A stretch of 64,000 nt of DNA from Cryptomeria japonica (Eukaryota; Streptophyta; Pinopsida; Cupressales; Cupressaceae). Location: NCBI RefSeq assembly GCF_030272615.1, contig NC_081413.1, positions 717,793,867 to 717,857,866 of the forward strand. Reading direction: 5' to 3'. The position numbers and the translations under genes were made by a program. This document shows positions 10,636-21,995 of the stretch, in pieces; position 1 is the stretch's first letter; each line of letters opens with the position of its first letter. The notes beneath the pieces were generated by a model that saw only the letters and a program-made list of their open reading frames with translations, was not told where the DNA came from and did no database searches.

Positions 10636-11769
10636 TCAATTTGATGAAGAACATCCTGCTGGTGGAGCATCATATTGTCCTGTCGATGGAGCATTTGTTG
10701 GTTCTACTGGTGGAGGAGTATCTCCAATATTTAGATTACCTTTTCTAATCCATTGCTTTGAAAATTCTTGCTTAACTTCTTCAACCTTTTCTTTACCTTT
10801 CAAACTAGTGCTTTTGTTATCTACCGGTGTACCTTTACCTCTACAAAATTTAGCAATATGACCAATCTTGCTACATGCATAACAAGTTACATTATTTTTT
10901 TGAATAGCTTTCCCATAACCTATGCCGGTTTGTGTTCTGCATTTATTTGATAAATGACCAAATCTTCCACAAACATAACATCTTACATTCATTCTGCAAT
11001 TTTTAGAGTTATGACCAATTTTGTTGCATTTGGTGCATTGACCGGTGGGAGGATTGATGTTCTAATAATTCCTAGATCTACATTCATTTTCCCTATGACC
11101 ATATTTATTGTAGTTAAAGAATTTTCCATTGAATTTGTAAGTATTAGAAGGTCTTACCGGTTTGCTGTGATCCTAGGTATTTGCAGCACTGGAGCTTTCT
11201 CCAACTTCAAATCCAATTCCAGAAGTGTCACCTTTGGGTTTTTGATTCTTCAATAAGGTACCAAGTTCTTCTGAGCTTTTCTTGAATTTTTCTTTGTGTT
11301 GATTTGCAATTTCCAATTCCCTTTCCAAGATTTCTTTTTATCTCATTAGTTCATTCGAGTCATTCTAAGTATGCATCAGATCTGTCTTCAACATGTCATT
11401 TTCATAGCTAAGTCTTGTGTTCTCATTTGCTGCATCACTTAGTCTTTTGGTCAACTCTTCTTCATTCTTCTTTCTGTCCTCAATCTCTTTGTAAAATCTC
11501 ATAGTCATATCCTGCATTTCATTTTTTGTTGTCATGATCTCTTGTTTAAATTTGCTTATCATATCATTTAGTGATTCCTTTTCATCATTCTCATTTTGCA
11601 ATTTTTCACAAAGTTCTCTTCTCTTATTTCTTGTAACAGTAAGATTTTTTTGAAGTGCCTGAATAATGTCCTGAGCTACTTTTAAATCATCTTCTAATTT
11701 GATATTTTTCAACTTCTCTGCATCATAGTCAGTAAGAGCTCCTTCAAGTTGCTTCATCAGATTTTCCAT
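10636..11769 (-). pseudogene. Gag-like protein of element B: coiled coil + four zinc knuckles
   Basis: The first ATG after the PBS (11767-11769, MENLMKQLEG) begins 377 codons in one frame. Residues 1 to ~180 are a charged coiled coil. Four knuckle-like motifs follow: a degenerate FFNYNKYGHRENEC, then intact CTKCNKIGHNSKNC, CYVCGRFGHLSNKC and CYACSKIGHIAKFC (C-x2-C-x4-H-x4-C). The tail is polar and proline-rich. In-frame stops occur at 11365-11367 and about three further places before 11050. The N-terminal Gag domain seen in Z and C (DUF4219/UBN2) is absent. Zinc knuckles bind RNA in retroelement Gag, so the likely role is packaging of element RNA. Confidence 0.8.
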
Positions 11770-11826
11770 CTTTACCAATGTCAAGGTCTTCCTCAAGTTG
11801 TTAGGCTTCTGAAAATAGAGGACCAA

Positions 11827-11838
11827 GCTCTGATACCA
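11827..11838 (-). other. Primer-binding site of element B (Met-tRNA)
   Basis: Complement TGGTATCAGAGC, two bases from the LTR start at 11841. It is identical to the sites in Z, A and D. Confidence 0.92.
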
Positions 11839-11840
11839 AT

Positions 11841-12759
11841 TGTTAGGGTTCCCATAGATACTGAGAGGGGGGGGGTGAATCAGTATCTGACTAGTTTTGT
11901 AATTTTCTTAAAACTGAACATGCAGAACATAAAGTAACAGTATACTAGTATGCAAGAATTAATGTAAATAACATAATAAAAAACATCCACATGAAAAGAA
12001 CACCATAACACAAGATGTTTATCGAGGAAACCCAGTGTGGGAAAAACCTCGGTGGGATTTGTGACCCACAATATTCACTTACTGGCCAATAAGAGAATAT
12101 TACTTACAATAGGGGCCTGCACATGCAGGAAGGCCAGCTGCCTAGAGCTCACTGCTCAATAAGAAGTCACACTGACTTACAATGAGGATTATGCAAATCC
12201 AATGATCTATATTGCTTTACAACAACATCTTCAATGCCATATTTAGTACTGGTTCTTGCTCTATTCTTTACATATACCCTTGACCTACAATTCGCACATT
12301 AGGTCTGCCTTATAATTTATTTATGCTTTCTATCCATATCCTACAAATGTCTACAATGATCTCTTTTATATACAAGAGTCATTTTACAATTTCCCAAGTC
12401 AACTTATAATAATAAACAAAATATTACATATCAAAAATCCTGTCGGCCTCTGTGCCGGTATACATATTTCCTTCTGTGCCGGTGCCGGTGTAGATTGATC
12501 TTGCTGATGCCGGTGCACTGTCCTGTTTAAATAATGCTTTGCCAATATAATGTCTTTCCGGTGCCATAGGATTGCAAGGTTGCCTGTGTAATGCTTTTGC
12601 CGGTATAATGTCTTGCCGGTGCCATAGGATTGCAAGGTTGTCTGTGTAATGCTTTTGTCGGTATAATGTCTTGCCGGTGCCATAGGATTGTAAGGTTGCC
12701 ATCAATGACAAAACCTTCAATCACACACAATGTCTCATTGGAGTGTCCATATGCCAACA
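11841..12759 (-). repeat. 5' LTR of element B
   Basis: Partner of 6016-6933, with the PBS on its left and TSD AGAAA on its right (12760-12764). It has the same 58-bp repeats and TATA-like box. Confidence 0.93.
12544..12700. repeat. Three 58-bp tandem repeats in B 5' LTR
   Basis: Units begin at 12544, 12602 and 12660, the same as those at 6718-6882. The array therefore predates the insertion. Confidence 0.85.
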
Positions 12760-12764
12760 AGAAA

Positions 12765-12966
12765 TGATTTGAAAAATCCTTTTAAACATATTCCTCACCT
12801 ACCGCAATTAATGCTCCACCATTAGGGCGTAAACCCTAATTTGCCTTTTACCATTTCCAGTCTTCTACCTATTGATAGGTATCGCATACTGGCTAAGGTC
12901 TTTTACTGGTGTAAACAAGGGGTTCAAAAAATTTCACCATTTGCTCCCCCTAAGCTTTTCTGAAGC
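12765..12966 (-). promoter_or_regulatory. Gag-ORF2 spacer of A, distal part, with TATA-like motif
   Basis: Just after the Gag stop is a purine tract (complement AAGCTTAGGGGGAGC). The complement of 12778-12814 contains ATTAATTGCGGTAGGT and then ATGTTTAAAAGG, similar in order to the B spacer. Without B, the TATA-like motif would lie about 260 bp before the ORF2 ATG. No ORF is present. Confidence 0.4.
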
Positions 12967-14244
12967 TTAGTTTGCCGGTTCCGTGATTTCCACACTAGGT
13001 GCAGAGACCAGTTCCTCTTGTAACACTGTTGGTTTCTTCTTCCAGGTTTTGTTCATGTCCACTTGAATAGTGTCAACATCAATGTTTCCTTCTGGAGTGA
13101 CCAATATATCATCAGATATGTTCTTTCTTGATCTATAGAATCTAGCAATTTGACCTGGTTTGTTGCAGTGATAGCAGACAAATCCAGGTACTCTCCAAGG
13201 TCCATTATTCATGTTGTCGTTCTTCCTTCTGCATGTTGCCGTAGTGTGACCATGACCATGACAGACCATACAATTTTCTCTCCATCCGGTTGCCACTTAA
13301 TAGCCACCACTTCTTGGCTGATGATTGAAGGCACTAGACCGGTTGAGATTCTGGTTCATAAAAGGTTCAGGACCAACTCCTTGGGTCCTCTAAGGATATC
13401 TACCAATGTTGTTCATAACTAACCTACATTTAGATGCTCTATATCCATACTTGTTGCATGCATAACAATTACCATTGAATCTATAGGATCTAGGCTTATC
13501 ATTTAGGAAATAAGGAAAATTGTTGTAAGTCTTACTCCTACACACATTTGCAGTATGTCCTTCTTTAAGATAGTTAAAGCAAATAGGTTTAAAATTTTGC
13601 TTACCTTTATCCTTTGATGTTAGTTGTTTCTTTGATGTTCCAGCATTTGTATTAGAGGTCTCACCTTCCTCATGACTAGAATAACCAAGTCCATTGGTAT
13701 TCTTTTCTAGTTTGGCATATTCAAGATTTTTCTCTAGCTTGATAGTACTCTTGTTGAACTTAGCAAGTATTTCCTTTGACTCAAAGAGTTCTTTGAAAAT
13801 AACAACATTTGTTTACATCAGGTTTTCATTCTCAGAGATGGCAATGTTCAGTTCTCCTTGCATGTCTTCCTTTTCCACTTTGCTCACATGGAGTTGAGCA
13901 GTTAGGGCACTAATCTCTTGTTTTAGCTTGGATATTTCATGATCCTTGTCTTTGACCAGATCTTTAGCTTTCCTCCAATTCTCAAGTTCTTGGCATATTC
14001 GAATAGTCAGTCCTTCCAATTATTTTCTTAGGTTGGAATTGCATTCATTTAGCTTTTCTACTTCTTGAATCAGGGCTTCCATGTTCGCTTCATCAGAGGA
14101 ACTATTTTCAGATAGCTCCATCAGCTTTTCTGCATGTTCTCTCCTTCTTGCTTGAGATGCCTTGTATTTGACCATAAGATCATCATAGACTTGCTCAGAC
14201 TGAGTGAGCTGATGAGTAAGTTCCCTCAATGTGTATTCCCCCAT
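12967..14244 (-). pseudogene. Gag-like protein of element A: coiled coil + four zinc knuckles
   Basis: The first ATG after the PBS (14242-14244, MGEYTLRELTHQ) starts a 425-codon frame. Residues 1 to ~190 are coiled coil (for example DHEISKLKQEISALTAQLHV). Four knuckle-like motifs follow: CFNYLKEGHTANVC, CYACNKYGYRASKC, CMVCHGHGHTTATC and CYHCNKPGQIARF, several with a lost Cys or His. The frame has four in-frame stops (the first just above 14019) and no frameshift. It lacks the N-terminal Gag domain of autonomous copia elements, like its counterpart in B. The role is inferred to be RNA packaging. Confidence 0.8.
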
Positions 14245-14280
14245 ATCTCTTTCCAACTAGTTAAACTTATAGAAAGGTTG

Positions 14281-14292
14281 GCTCTGATACCA
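14281..14292 (-). other. Primer-binding site of element A (Met-tRNA)
   Basis: Complement TGGTATCAGAGC, two bases from the LTR at 14295. Confidence 0.92.
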
Positions 14293-14294
14293 AT

Positions 14295-15462
14295 TGATGA
14301 ATACTAAGAGGGGGGGTGAATAAGTATGCCAAAAATCTTTGCACTTAAACACTTTGCAAGACTAATAGTAAACCGGTAAAATATTTTAGCAGACAAACCG
14401 GTTAACACACATGCAAACCAAATAGCTAATAATGCATTCACCCATAGAAGCACAAACACCATAACACAAGAGATTTTGACGTGGAAAACAAAATGGGAAA
14501 AACCACGGTGAGATGGAACTCATAAGTAACTATCTGCAAAATAGGAACTAGATTGATTAAGGTCAAGCCGGTTAAGATCTTACAATGTTCTTTACCAGAA
14601 TAGATCATGTTAGGAATCTCAATCTCTGTTAGGAAATAAGTCCGATTAAAGACTACCTTGCTAGAGGATTTTAGATCCACAGATGTGAACCACCTTGTTA
14701 GAGGATTTACAAAAGGCTTTTGGGCCTACCTGGTTAAGGGCTACAGACTTGTCGAAGATGTGAGTAATCAACAAGTGATTGATCTAGCTAATAGCACAGA
14801 CTGCTTGGTTAGATCCTTGATAGCTCGTTCCTAATGCATTCCAGCATTACTTCAGTCTTCTACACATTCATTCTCTCTCTAACTCCTCAACCACCTTAAA
14901 CCCTAGCCGCAATATCAACTATTGCAACAACAACATTATCAACAGCCTAAAACCCTAGACATGATATCCTTATAAAGGAATCTGATTTCATGTCAATTCA
15001 ATAGGATTACATTACAATTTCCTAGGTTCAATGCATCTAGACATATCTGGTAACACGACACAAAATGCACCGCTAAAGTGTTGGCACCATCAAACAATTG
15101 GTGGATGGTAACTCATCACAAAATGCCGGTTGGTAACTCATCACAGAGTATTACCGGTTCATACAAAATGTCGGTTCAAGCTAAATGCCAGTTGCTGGTT
15201 TGACAAAATGAAGACTGGGAAGTATGTGTTTTGCCGCTTTGATCCTTTGTACTGCTTGAGATCCTCAAACCGCTTGGGGTTAACATGTCGCTTCAGACTG
15301 GTAAACACATTCTGCAAAACACCAATAGTCTAATGACTATAATACAACATACCAGTTGCAACATATTCCAGTTGAGCTTAGGCTCATACATATAAAGAAG
15401 ATCTCAATGTAAGTGTGTGTCCATCAATGACAATCACATCATAAACATCAAAAATGCCAACA
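14295..15462 (-). repeat. 5' LTR of element A
   Basis: 1168-bp partner of 930-2101, followed by TSD TGTGT. The two copies differ at scattered positions, mostly C/T and G/A. Confidence 0.93.
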
Positions 15463-15467
15463 TGTGT

Positions 15468-15989
15468 TCCTCTACTTGTTACATTAATCTCATAAATGAG
15501 ATCTTGCATATATACCAAAACCTAAGATCAAATGTGTATGTTGGCTCACTAAGAATATTAAAATTAAATTAATTACAAATGAATCAAGATGCGATGCATG
15601 ATGTCGGCTTAATACATTTACAACAATATCCAATCAATAAATCATATCCATAACGTGTCGTGCTGATCTGCAATAGATAACGTGTGCTAGTGCATAACCT
15701 AGACCAATTTTCTGGTAACAACAAATATGTCAACCCATTTAGACCAATAACCAAAATACCAAAACCAAATATCCAAACCATGTCTTCGACATAACCAAGT
15801 GATCTCCAGATGATAACAAGTCATCCTTCATGCCGGTGAAAAATATAACCTATCGACCTGAGCATATACAGATGACTGTGCATAAGTCACTAAACTTGCC
15901 AATGTCGGTTCAACATAACCATAGATATCCAGAAGGATAAGTGTTGACATCAATGACAAAACTAATGCAACACATCCATAATACCAACA
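15468..15989 (-). repeat. 5' LTR of element Z, right piece
   Basis: Continues the LTR interrupted at 929 and ends ATACCAACA at 15989. It carries GACATCAATGACAA near its end, as the other copia LTRs do. The flank GAATC (15990-15994) should be the Z target site, but the other copy lies outside the window. Confidence 0.8.
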
Positions 15990-16480
15990 GAATCTTGTTC
16001 CACTTATTATCCCTTGAATTGCCACTTGTCCTCCTTGAGAATAAGTGTCTCATTTTCCAATCCCTTCCTCTCCTCCCTTGTCCTATTTAATCCCTCCTCT
16101 TTGTCAATCAAATCATCCACCTTTCATACAATACATCGTTATAATGCAATGTTTCTCTCACCATTAGCATATCCATACTATCATAATGCCAAAATCCACT
16201 TTCATATCCAATCATCCCATCTTTGCATCTTGAATCCAATCATCAATCTACACATCATGGAGCAATCAAGCACTCGCTACATCTTGAGCACACATCTAAA
16301 TCGGGGATAATCAAATAAAATTTGGAGTATGAGGTTTTCATTCACTTGATTATTACTTTCTTTATCTCTTTTCCTTCTTTCTAAACATCCCAATGTTGAG
16401 GTGTTTGGTGTTAATTGTGTTCCTTAGATTGTTTAGTGTTATCTTTCAATCATTTATATTTGAGCATAATTTACTTCACA
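15990..16480 (+). repeat. Old gypsy-like LTR fragment (oldest layer)
   Basis: Sequence with no ORF of note ends TTACTTCACA just before a segment resembling a tRNA-Asp type primer site. I read it as the 3' part of a decayed gypsy-like 5' LTR into which Z inserted. The left part would lie outside the window. The evidence is the boundary pattern only. Confidence 0.4.
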
Positions 16481-16634
16481 AATTTTTTGGCATTGCCTAG
16501 TGGGACCCCCTTCGTGGGTCAATATAATATTTTTGCTATTGGTTAAGTTCCTTTTTAGCTTGCAGGTTCAATTTTGCCAATTTGAGGCTTTTTGGGACAG
16601 TTTTGGTTCTTTTCTAGGTAGTTTTAGAACTTTT
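16481..16634 (+). other. Gypsy-like leader with degenerate Asp-tRNA primer site
   Basis: TTTTTTGGCATTGCCTAGTG followed by GGACC resembles a decayed form of the plant Athila/Tat/Ogre junction (TTTGGCGCCGTTGCCGGGGA). This suggests the LTR/leader boundary of an old + strand gypsy element. Confidence 0.4.
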
Positions 16635-16760
16635 GTGCCTGTGTGAGGTTAACTTGCACCTGTGTGACATGAACTTGTGCCTGTGTGAGCTCAACTTGTG
16701 CCTATTTGAGCTGGAATTGTGCGTATGTGGCCTAGAATCGTGCCTGTGTAGGGTTTTGGG
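16635..16760 (+). repeat. Six 21-bp tandem repeats
   Basis: Units such as GTGCCTGTGTGAGCTCAACTT start every 21 bp from 16635. The same unit recurs beyond element E at about 33786-33869, so both stretches belong to the same older host sequence split by E. Confidence 0.8.
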
Positions 16761-16824
16761 GTCATTGATCCTAGTTGCCTAATTTGACAAAATTGCCTAA
16801 ATTTTCATGATTTTAAGGCTAAAA

Positions 16825-18229
16825 TGTTGTCATTACACGAAGATTGCATTGATGAAGTATAGTGTTGTCATTGATGTCAATAGCAACCGGTAATGAAGAT
16901 CTATTGCAATAGGTACTGATGCAGTTAAGCAACCAGTAGTAAAGCAATGATGCAAACCGGTATTACTATTGAAGTAGAGAGATCAATCAGTACGCTAACC
17001 CATTTATAAGAAGAAACCTAACCAATGGAGCTTGGAGAATTGATTGTGATGATCGGAGATGGAGATGCCACATATGCATGATACACGTGATGAGTTTTGA
17101 AGTGGATTTGGCACGTAGAGATAACAATTTATCTTGGGAATGATTAATTTTTTAGTATGGAGTGACAAGCGCATGATGAGCTACAAGATCTAATGTGCGG
17201 TGATCCAGGAGTGATCCAGGAGAGGTTGAAGTTGTCTTGAATGATGTGCAGTTGATTGCTATGTAATATAATGGTCAATATTGAACCAATATGTTTGTAA
17301 TATATATGAGATCTTAGGTTTTGTGTTGTGTTACCGACCTATTGTATTTTTTTTAAGGTCGATGAAATTGTTTGTAATTATGTTTTCAAATTTGGTTAAG
17401 TGTGAGTTGTTGCCGAACTAGAAGGTGTATCTGCAGAATGTTGTGAAGGTAGATAGGAGCATAAAAGGATCTGATTAAGAAAAGCAGTGCTATCATCAGA
17501 TCAACAAATACCCTGTTGTTCTCGAACCATTAAAACAATTAAATCCCCTAATCGGGTAAAATTTAATAGGCTTCTTGTTGAAATCCTCTAACCAGGTGAT
17601 CCATTAGCTTGGATTTGAAATCCTCCACTGAGGTTACCTCTAATAGGGTATTACCATTAATAGGGTATTGTAGTCAATCTCTTAACCGGGTGGTCCTTAA
17701 TTGGATTTGTTCTTAATAGGACATTTTTTTAAAAGCTTCTAACAAGGCCTGGCTCCTAATAGGGTGAACTTTAGAAGATTTTTGAATACTTGTGGGTATT
17801 CATCCCCACCGTGGTTTTTCACATTTGGGTTTTCATGTGAAAATCATTATGTCAGGTGGTGAATAATTTTGTGCATGTGTTTTTTGTATGGTTGGTATGA
17901 ATGACTGGTAAATTCACTTATAGATGTTTGAATGATCGAAAGTGATCTGAAATGAGCTATTACTAATGTTAGTTAAATGGTTTAATGTTTTGGTTAAATA
18001 GTATATGATTTATAGATCTATTACACTGTATCATTGATATTTTGGTCAACCAGTAAAGCTTGACAATTCAGTTGCAGTTTTTATACAGAGACTAAACCGA
18101 TTAGTTAAGTAAGTTGTTTCCTGAGTTTGAATCAAGTTTGGTGAAAGTTTAGTATATTTTCTATCTACTGATTCACCCCCTCCCCCTCTCAGTAGTTGAA
18201 CAGATCATTATATTTTCATCATATTATCA
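16825..18229 (+). repeat. 5' LTR of element E
   Basis: Begins TGTTGTCATT and ends ATTATCA. Near 17345 it has a T-rich stretch followed by AAGGTCGATGA, matching the TATA region of F. Near its end it has ACTGATTCACCCCC. Confidence 0.92.
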
Positions 18230-18231
18230 AT

Positions 18232-18243
18232 TGGTATTAGAGC
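18232..18243 (+). other. Primer-binding site of element E (Met-tRNA)
   Basis: TGGTATTAGAGC has one change from the standard TGGTATCAGAGC and lies two bases after the LTR. Confidence 0.85.
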
Positions 18244-18299
18244 AGTCCAGGTCCTCTTGTGTTTAAGCCTAATAGCTTGAGGGAAAGATCTAAGAGAAC

Positions 18300-21200
18300 A
18301 TGATGAAGAAAGAAGGTCTGAAGTTCAATAGAGAAAACTATGGAATATAGATTGATAGGATGAAAATATACACTAAGTGCTTAGGAAGCCAGTATTAGAA
18401 ACATGTTGTTAATAAATATAACTTGCCTAGTGGGATTTTGACAGATGATCAAAAGAAGGAGCAATAAGAGAATAATCAAGCATTGGAGGCCATCATCAAT
18501 TCATTGTCCAATTTAGAATATGTTGATGTTCATGGATTGGAGACTGCATATGAAGTATGGAAGAAACTGAAAGAAATCTATAACAGTGATGAGCATGTTA
18601 ATATTGCCAAGGAAGAGAGTCTGAGAGGAAGATTTGATGATATGCAGATGGTTGGAGGTGAAAACATTCAATAGTATGGTCAAAGAATCAAAGAGATAGT
18701 CGATGAAATCAAGAGTGTTGGAGGTACAGTGGAGGATACCATTGTGGTTAGAAAGGTGTTGAGAACCCTTCTACCGGTCTATGCTATCCGAGTTGTAGCC
18801 AATCAAGAACTCAAATCTATTGATAAGACAAAGGTAACTCTTGACTCTATCATTTGTAAATTAGCTGCATTTGAATTAAATGGTTTTGATGGAAGTGTTT
18901 AGAGATCAGAATCTGTATTTAGAGCATCAATCTCAACCCCATCGGTAAGGAAAAGTAGAGAAGTGAATTACAGTCATGAATCTAGATCCAATAGAGCGGT
19001 AGATGATGAAGATAGTCTGATTGAGCTTGAAGAATTATTGGACAAGTGACTACCCAAAGGTACTGGTAAGTACAAAGGTAAATTACTATTGAAGTGTTTT
19101 ACATGTAACCAGATTGGACATATTGCTGCTAACTATCCAAATGGAGATAATGAGGAAAAATGTGAGAAGTATAGGAAGTATAAAGGCAAAGGTAAAAGAA
19201 ATTGTCTCATTGCAGTAGATGGAGGAATTAAAGATGAAGAATCTAAGGAAGATGCAAATGAGGACATTGTCTTTGTTGTTATTAAAGAAGAGATATCGGA
19301 TAAGAAGCCATTAGTCTCTCACATGGATAGTTCTGATGATTGGATTATAGATAGTGGTTGTTCACACCACATGACTGGTGACCGGAGCAAGTTTCTTACA
19401 TTGAAGGAATTTGATGGAGGTGTTTGGAGATTTTGGAATGACTCACCTTGCATGGTGAAAGGAAAGGGATCCATCTCTCTAAATGGTAAGAGTAGTGTAG
19501 ATGATGTCTATTGGGTTGAAGGATTGAAACACAATCTTTTGAGTGTTGCTCAACTCAATGACAAAGGTTACCTACTAGAATTCAAGAATGGAATGTGCAA
19601 GATTTATGGAAGTAAAGGTGAATTGATTGCAAATAGCAAACATACAAAAGGTAACTTGTTTCATCTAAAATCTAAAGTCAGTAGGTTTTTAATTGCAAAA
19701 GTAGAAGATAGTTGGCTTTGGCATCAGAGATTTTGTCATATAAACTTTGATAACATTGTAAGAGTCAGTAAGTCCAAAACAGTAAGAGGTTTTCCATAGT
19801 TGGATAATCCGATAAATGCTTTGTGCAAGGAATGTCAGTTAGGAAAGATGACATCCTCAACCTTCAAGGGAAAATCTTTCTCAGTTGAAAATTTGCTAGA
19901 TTTGGTTCATATCAACCTTTCTTGACCAATGAGGACTAGGAGTATTCAAGGTGATCAGTATTTCATGATCTTTACCGATGATTTCTCAAGGATGATGTGG
20001 GTCGCATTCTTGAAGAAAAAGACATAAGATTTTAGAAAGTTTAAGGCATTAATAGCCTCAGTTGAAAATGAAAGTGGAATAAAGCTAAAGTGCTTAAGAA
20101 CTGATCAAGGTGGTGAATTTAATTAAGTGGAATTCACTAGATACCGTGAAAACAATGGAATTAAGAGGCAACTTTCTGCACCAAGGACACCACACCAAAA
20201 TGGTATTACAGAAAGGAACAATCGGTTAGTAGTTGAAGCTTCTAGGACTATGCTAATTCAAGGAGGTGTAGCTAAGACATTCTGGAGAGAAGCTGTCAGC
20301 ACAACTATTTATACAATGAACCAGATACTAGTTAAAAGAGGTAAGGATAAAACACCCTATGAGTACTGGTATGGTAGATGACCTAATGTCAATTACTTTA
20401 AGTTTTTTGGTAGTAGATGTTTTATCAAAAGAGGTGATTATATTGGTAAGTTTGATGTCAAGAGTGATGAAGGCATATTTCTTGGTTACTCCACCAAGAG
20501 AAAAGCTTACAAGTGTTACAACAACCAAACTAAGAAGATCATTAAAAGTGTTAATGTCCAAGTAGATGAGTTTCTTGAAGATTTAGGTGAAACCAGCAAG
20601 GAGAAGGAGGAAGAACCTTACATACTATTTTTGGAACTGGAATCGGTAAATCCAGAAGTTGGTGAACTGAATACTGAAGCCCCAGTTCAACTGGAACAGG
20701 TAGAAGATGAAGAAAGTGAAGAAGAAGTAGAACCTAAAGACCATGATCATGTTATTCCAAGGTATGTTAGACTCAATCATAATCTCGATCAAATTATTGG
20801 AGACATGAATGCAATTGTATTAACTAGAACAGAGATAAGAGAGAACTCTTGTATGATCTCCACCATTGAGCCTAGAATAGAAAAAGAATCCTTTAGAGAT
20901 GAACATTGGATCAAGGCAATGGAAGAAGAAATTGACTAGATAGAGAAGAACAATACATGGTCACTGGTACCCAGACTGGAGAGCAATAATGTAATAGGTA
21001 CAAAATGGGTATTCAGAAATAAACTGAATGAAGATGGAGTAGTGGTTAGGAATAAAGCCAGATTGGTATGCAAAGGATATGCACAAGAAGAAGGTGAAGA
21101 TTATGGTGAGACATTTGCACTAGTTGCAATATTGGAAGGAGTAAGGACTCTACTTGCATTTGCAACATATAGAGGATTCAGGTTATATCATATGGATGTG

Positions 21201-21995
21201 AAGTCAATATTTCTAAATGGAATATTGGAAGAGGAAGTCTACATTAAACAACCAGATGGTTATGCATTGACTAAAGCCAAGGATATGGTGTGCAAATTAC
21301 ATAAGGCACTATATAGTTTGAAGAAAGCACCTAGCGCATGGTATGAAAGATTTCACTCTCACTTAGTGAAGATAGGTTTTCATAGAACCAGTGAAGACAG
21401 TAGCATATATCTGAAGACAAAAGGAGATAAGATATTGGTTAGTGAGGTATTTGTGGATGATATTATTTTTGGAGGTAATGATGACATGTGTGATGAATTT
21501 GCTAATGAGATGAAGAGTGAATTTGAGATGTCACTAGTAGGTGAAATAAAAAAATTCATAGGTTTGCAAATTCAATAGATGGAGGAAGGAATTTTTATCA
21601 CATAGTCCAAGTATGTGAAAGAAGTGTTAAAAACTTTTGGAATGGGAGACTATAAACCAGTTGGAACACCAATGGTTGTAGGCTATAAATTGTCTTAGGA
21701 AGATGATTCTACATAAGTTGATGAAAAAGAGTACATGTCCATGATAGGTAAACTACACTATGTTGTTCACAACAGACTGGACATTGCTCATGCAGTTGGA
21801 TTGGTTGCCATATTTCAAAAAAGTCCAAAGGAGACACACATGGTTGCAACCAAAAGAATTTTTAGATACCTAAAAGACACAATTGTTTATGGATTATGGT
21901 ATCCATATGAAGGAGACTTTGATTTGAAAGTCTATATAGATGCAGACTAGGCAGGCAATGTCGATGAAAGGAAGAGTACAACCAGAGGAGCATTT
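18300..21995 (+). pseudogene. Copia gag-pol of element E, part 1 (Gag to start of RNase H)
   Basis: The frame opens MMKKEGLKFNRENYG at 18300. Gag covers residues 1 to ~300, with the knuckle CFTCNQIGHIAANY at ~266, whose last Cys has become Tyr. Protease DSGCSHHMTGD is at ~351. Integrase follows with its His/Cys region near 480-510, the DDFSRMMW and DQGGEF catalytic regions and RTPHQNGITERNN. Reverse transcriptase starts near GTKWVFRNK (~901), and the catalytic box FVDDIIFGG is at ~1051. RNase H begins near 1210 and is cut by F. About 17 in-frame stops fall in this part, many at positions where relatives have Trp or Gln. It encodes the replication and integration polyprotein and is non-functional. 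Confidence 0.92.

Larger units (their letters stand above)
6016..12759 (-). mobile_element. Element B: smaller relative of A, gag + ORF2, no pol, nested in A
   Basis: LTRs at 6016-6933 (918 bp) and 11841-12759 (919 bp) are flanked by the exact TSD AGAAA (6011-6015 and 12760-12764). The Met PBS is at 11827-11838 and the polypurine tract at 6934-6947. The element is 6744 bp and sits in the Gag-ORF2 spacer of A. Its interior repeats the A plan: Gag-like ORF (10636-11769), a spacer of about 300 bp with a TATA-like motif, then ORF2 (7139-10329). No polymerase, integrase or protease motif was found. By eye the first ~480 bp of the LTR pair differ at about two dozen positions, mostly transitions, so the insertion is not recent. 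Confidence 0.92.
930..15462 (-). mobile_element. Element A: non-autonomous copia-like element, gag + novel ORF2, no pol
   Basis: Two LTRs (930-2101 and 14295-15462) bound this element, with TSD TGTGT at 925-929 and 15463-15467. It has a Met-tRNA PBS at 14281-14292 and a polypurine tract just inside the left LTR, so it is transcribed on the minus strand. Removing nested element B and its TSD leaves about 7.8 kb. The interior holds a Gag-like ORF (12967-14244), a spacer, and a long ORF2 (2389-5772). I found no protease D-S-G, integrase, reverse transcriptase or RNase H motif in any frame. It resembles TR-GAG or LARD-type non-autonomous elements in needing enzymes in trans, but the second long ORF is not a standard feature of those groups. 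Confidence 0.88.
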
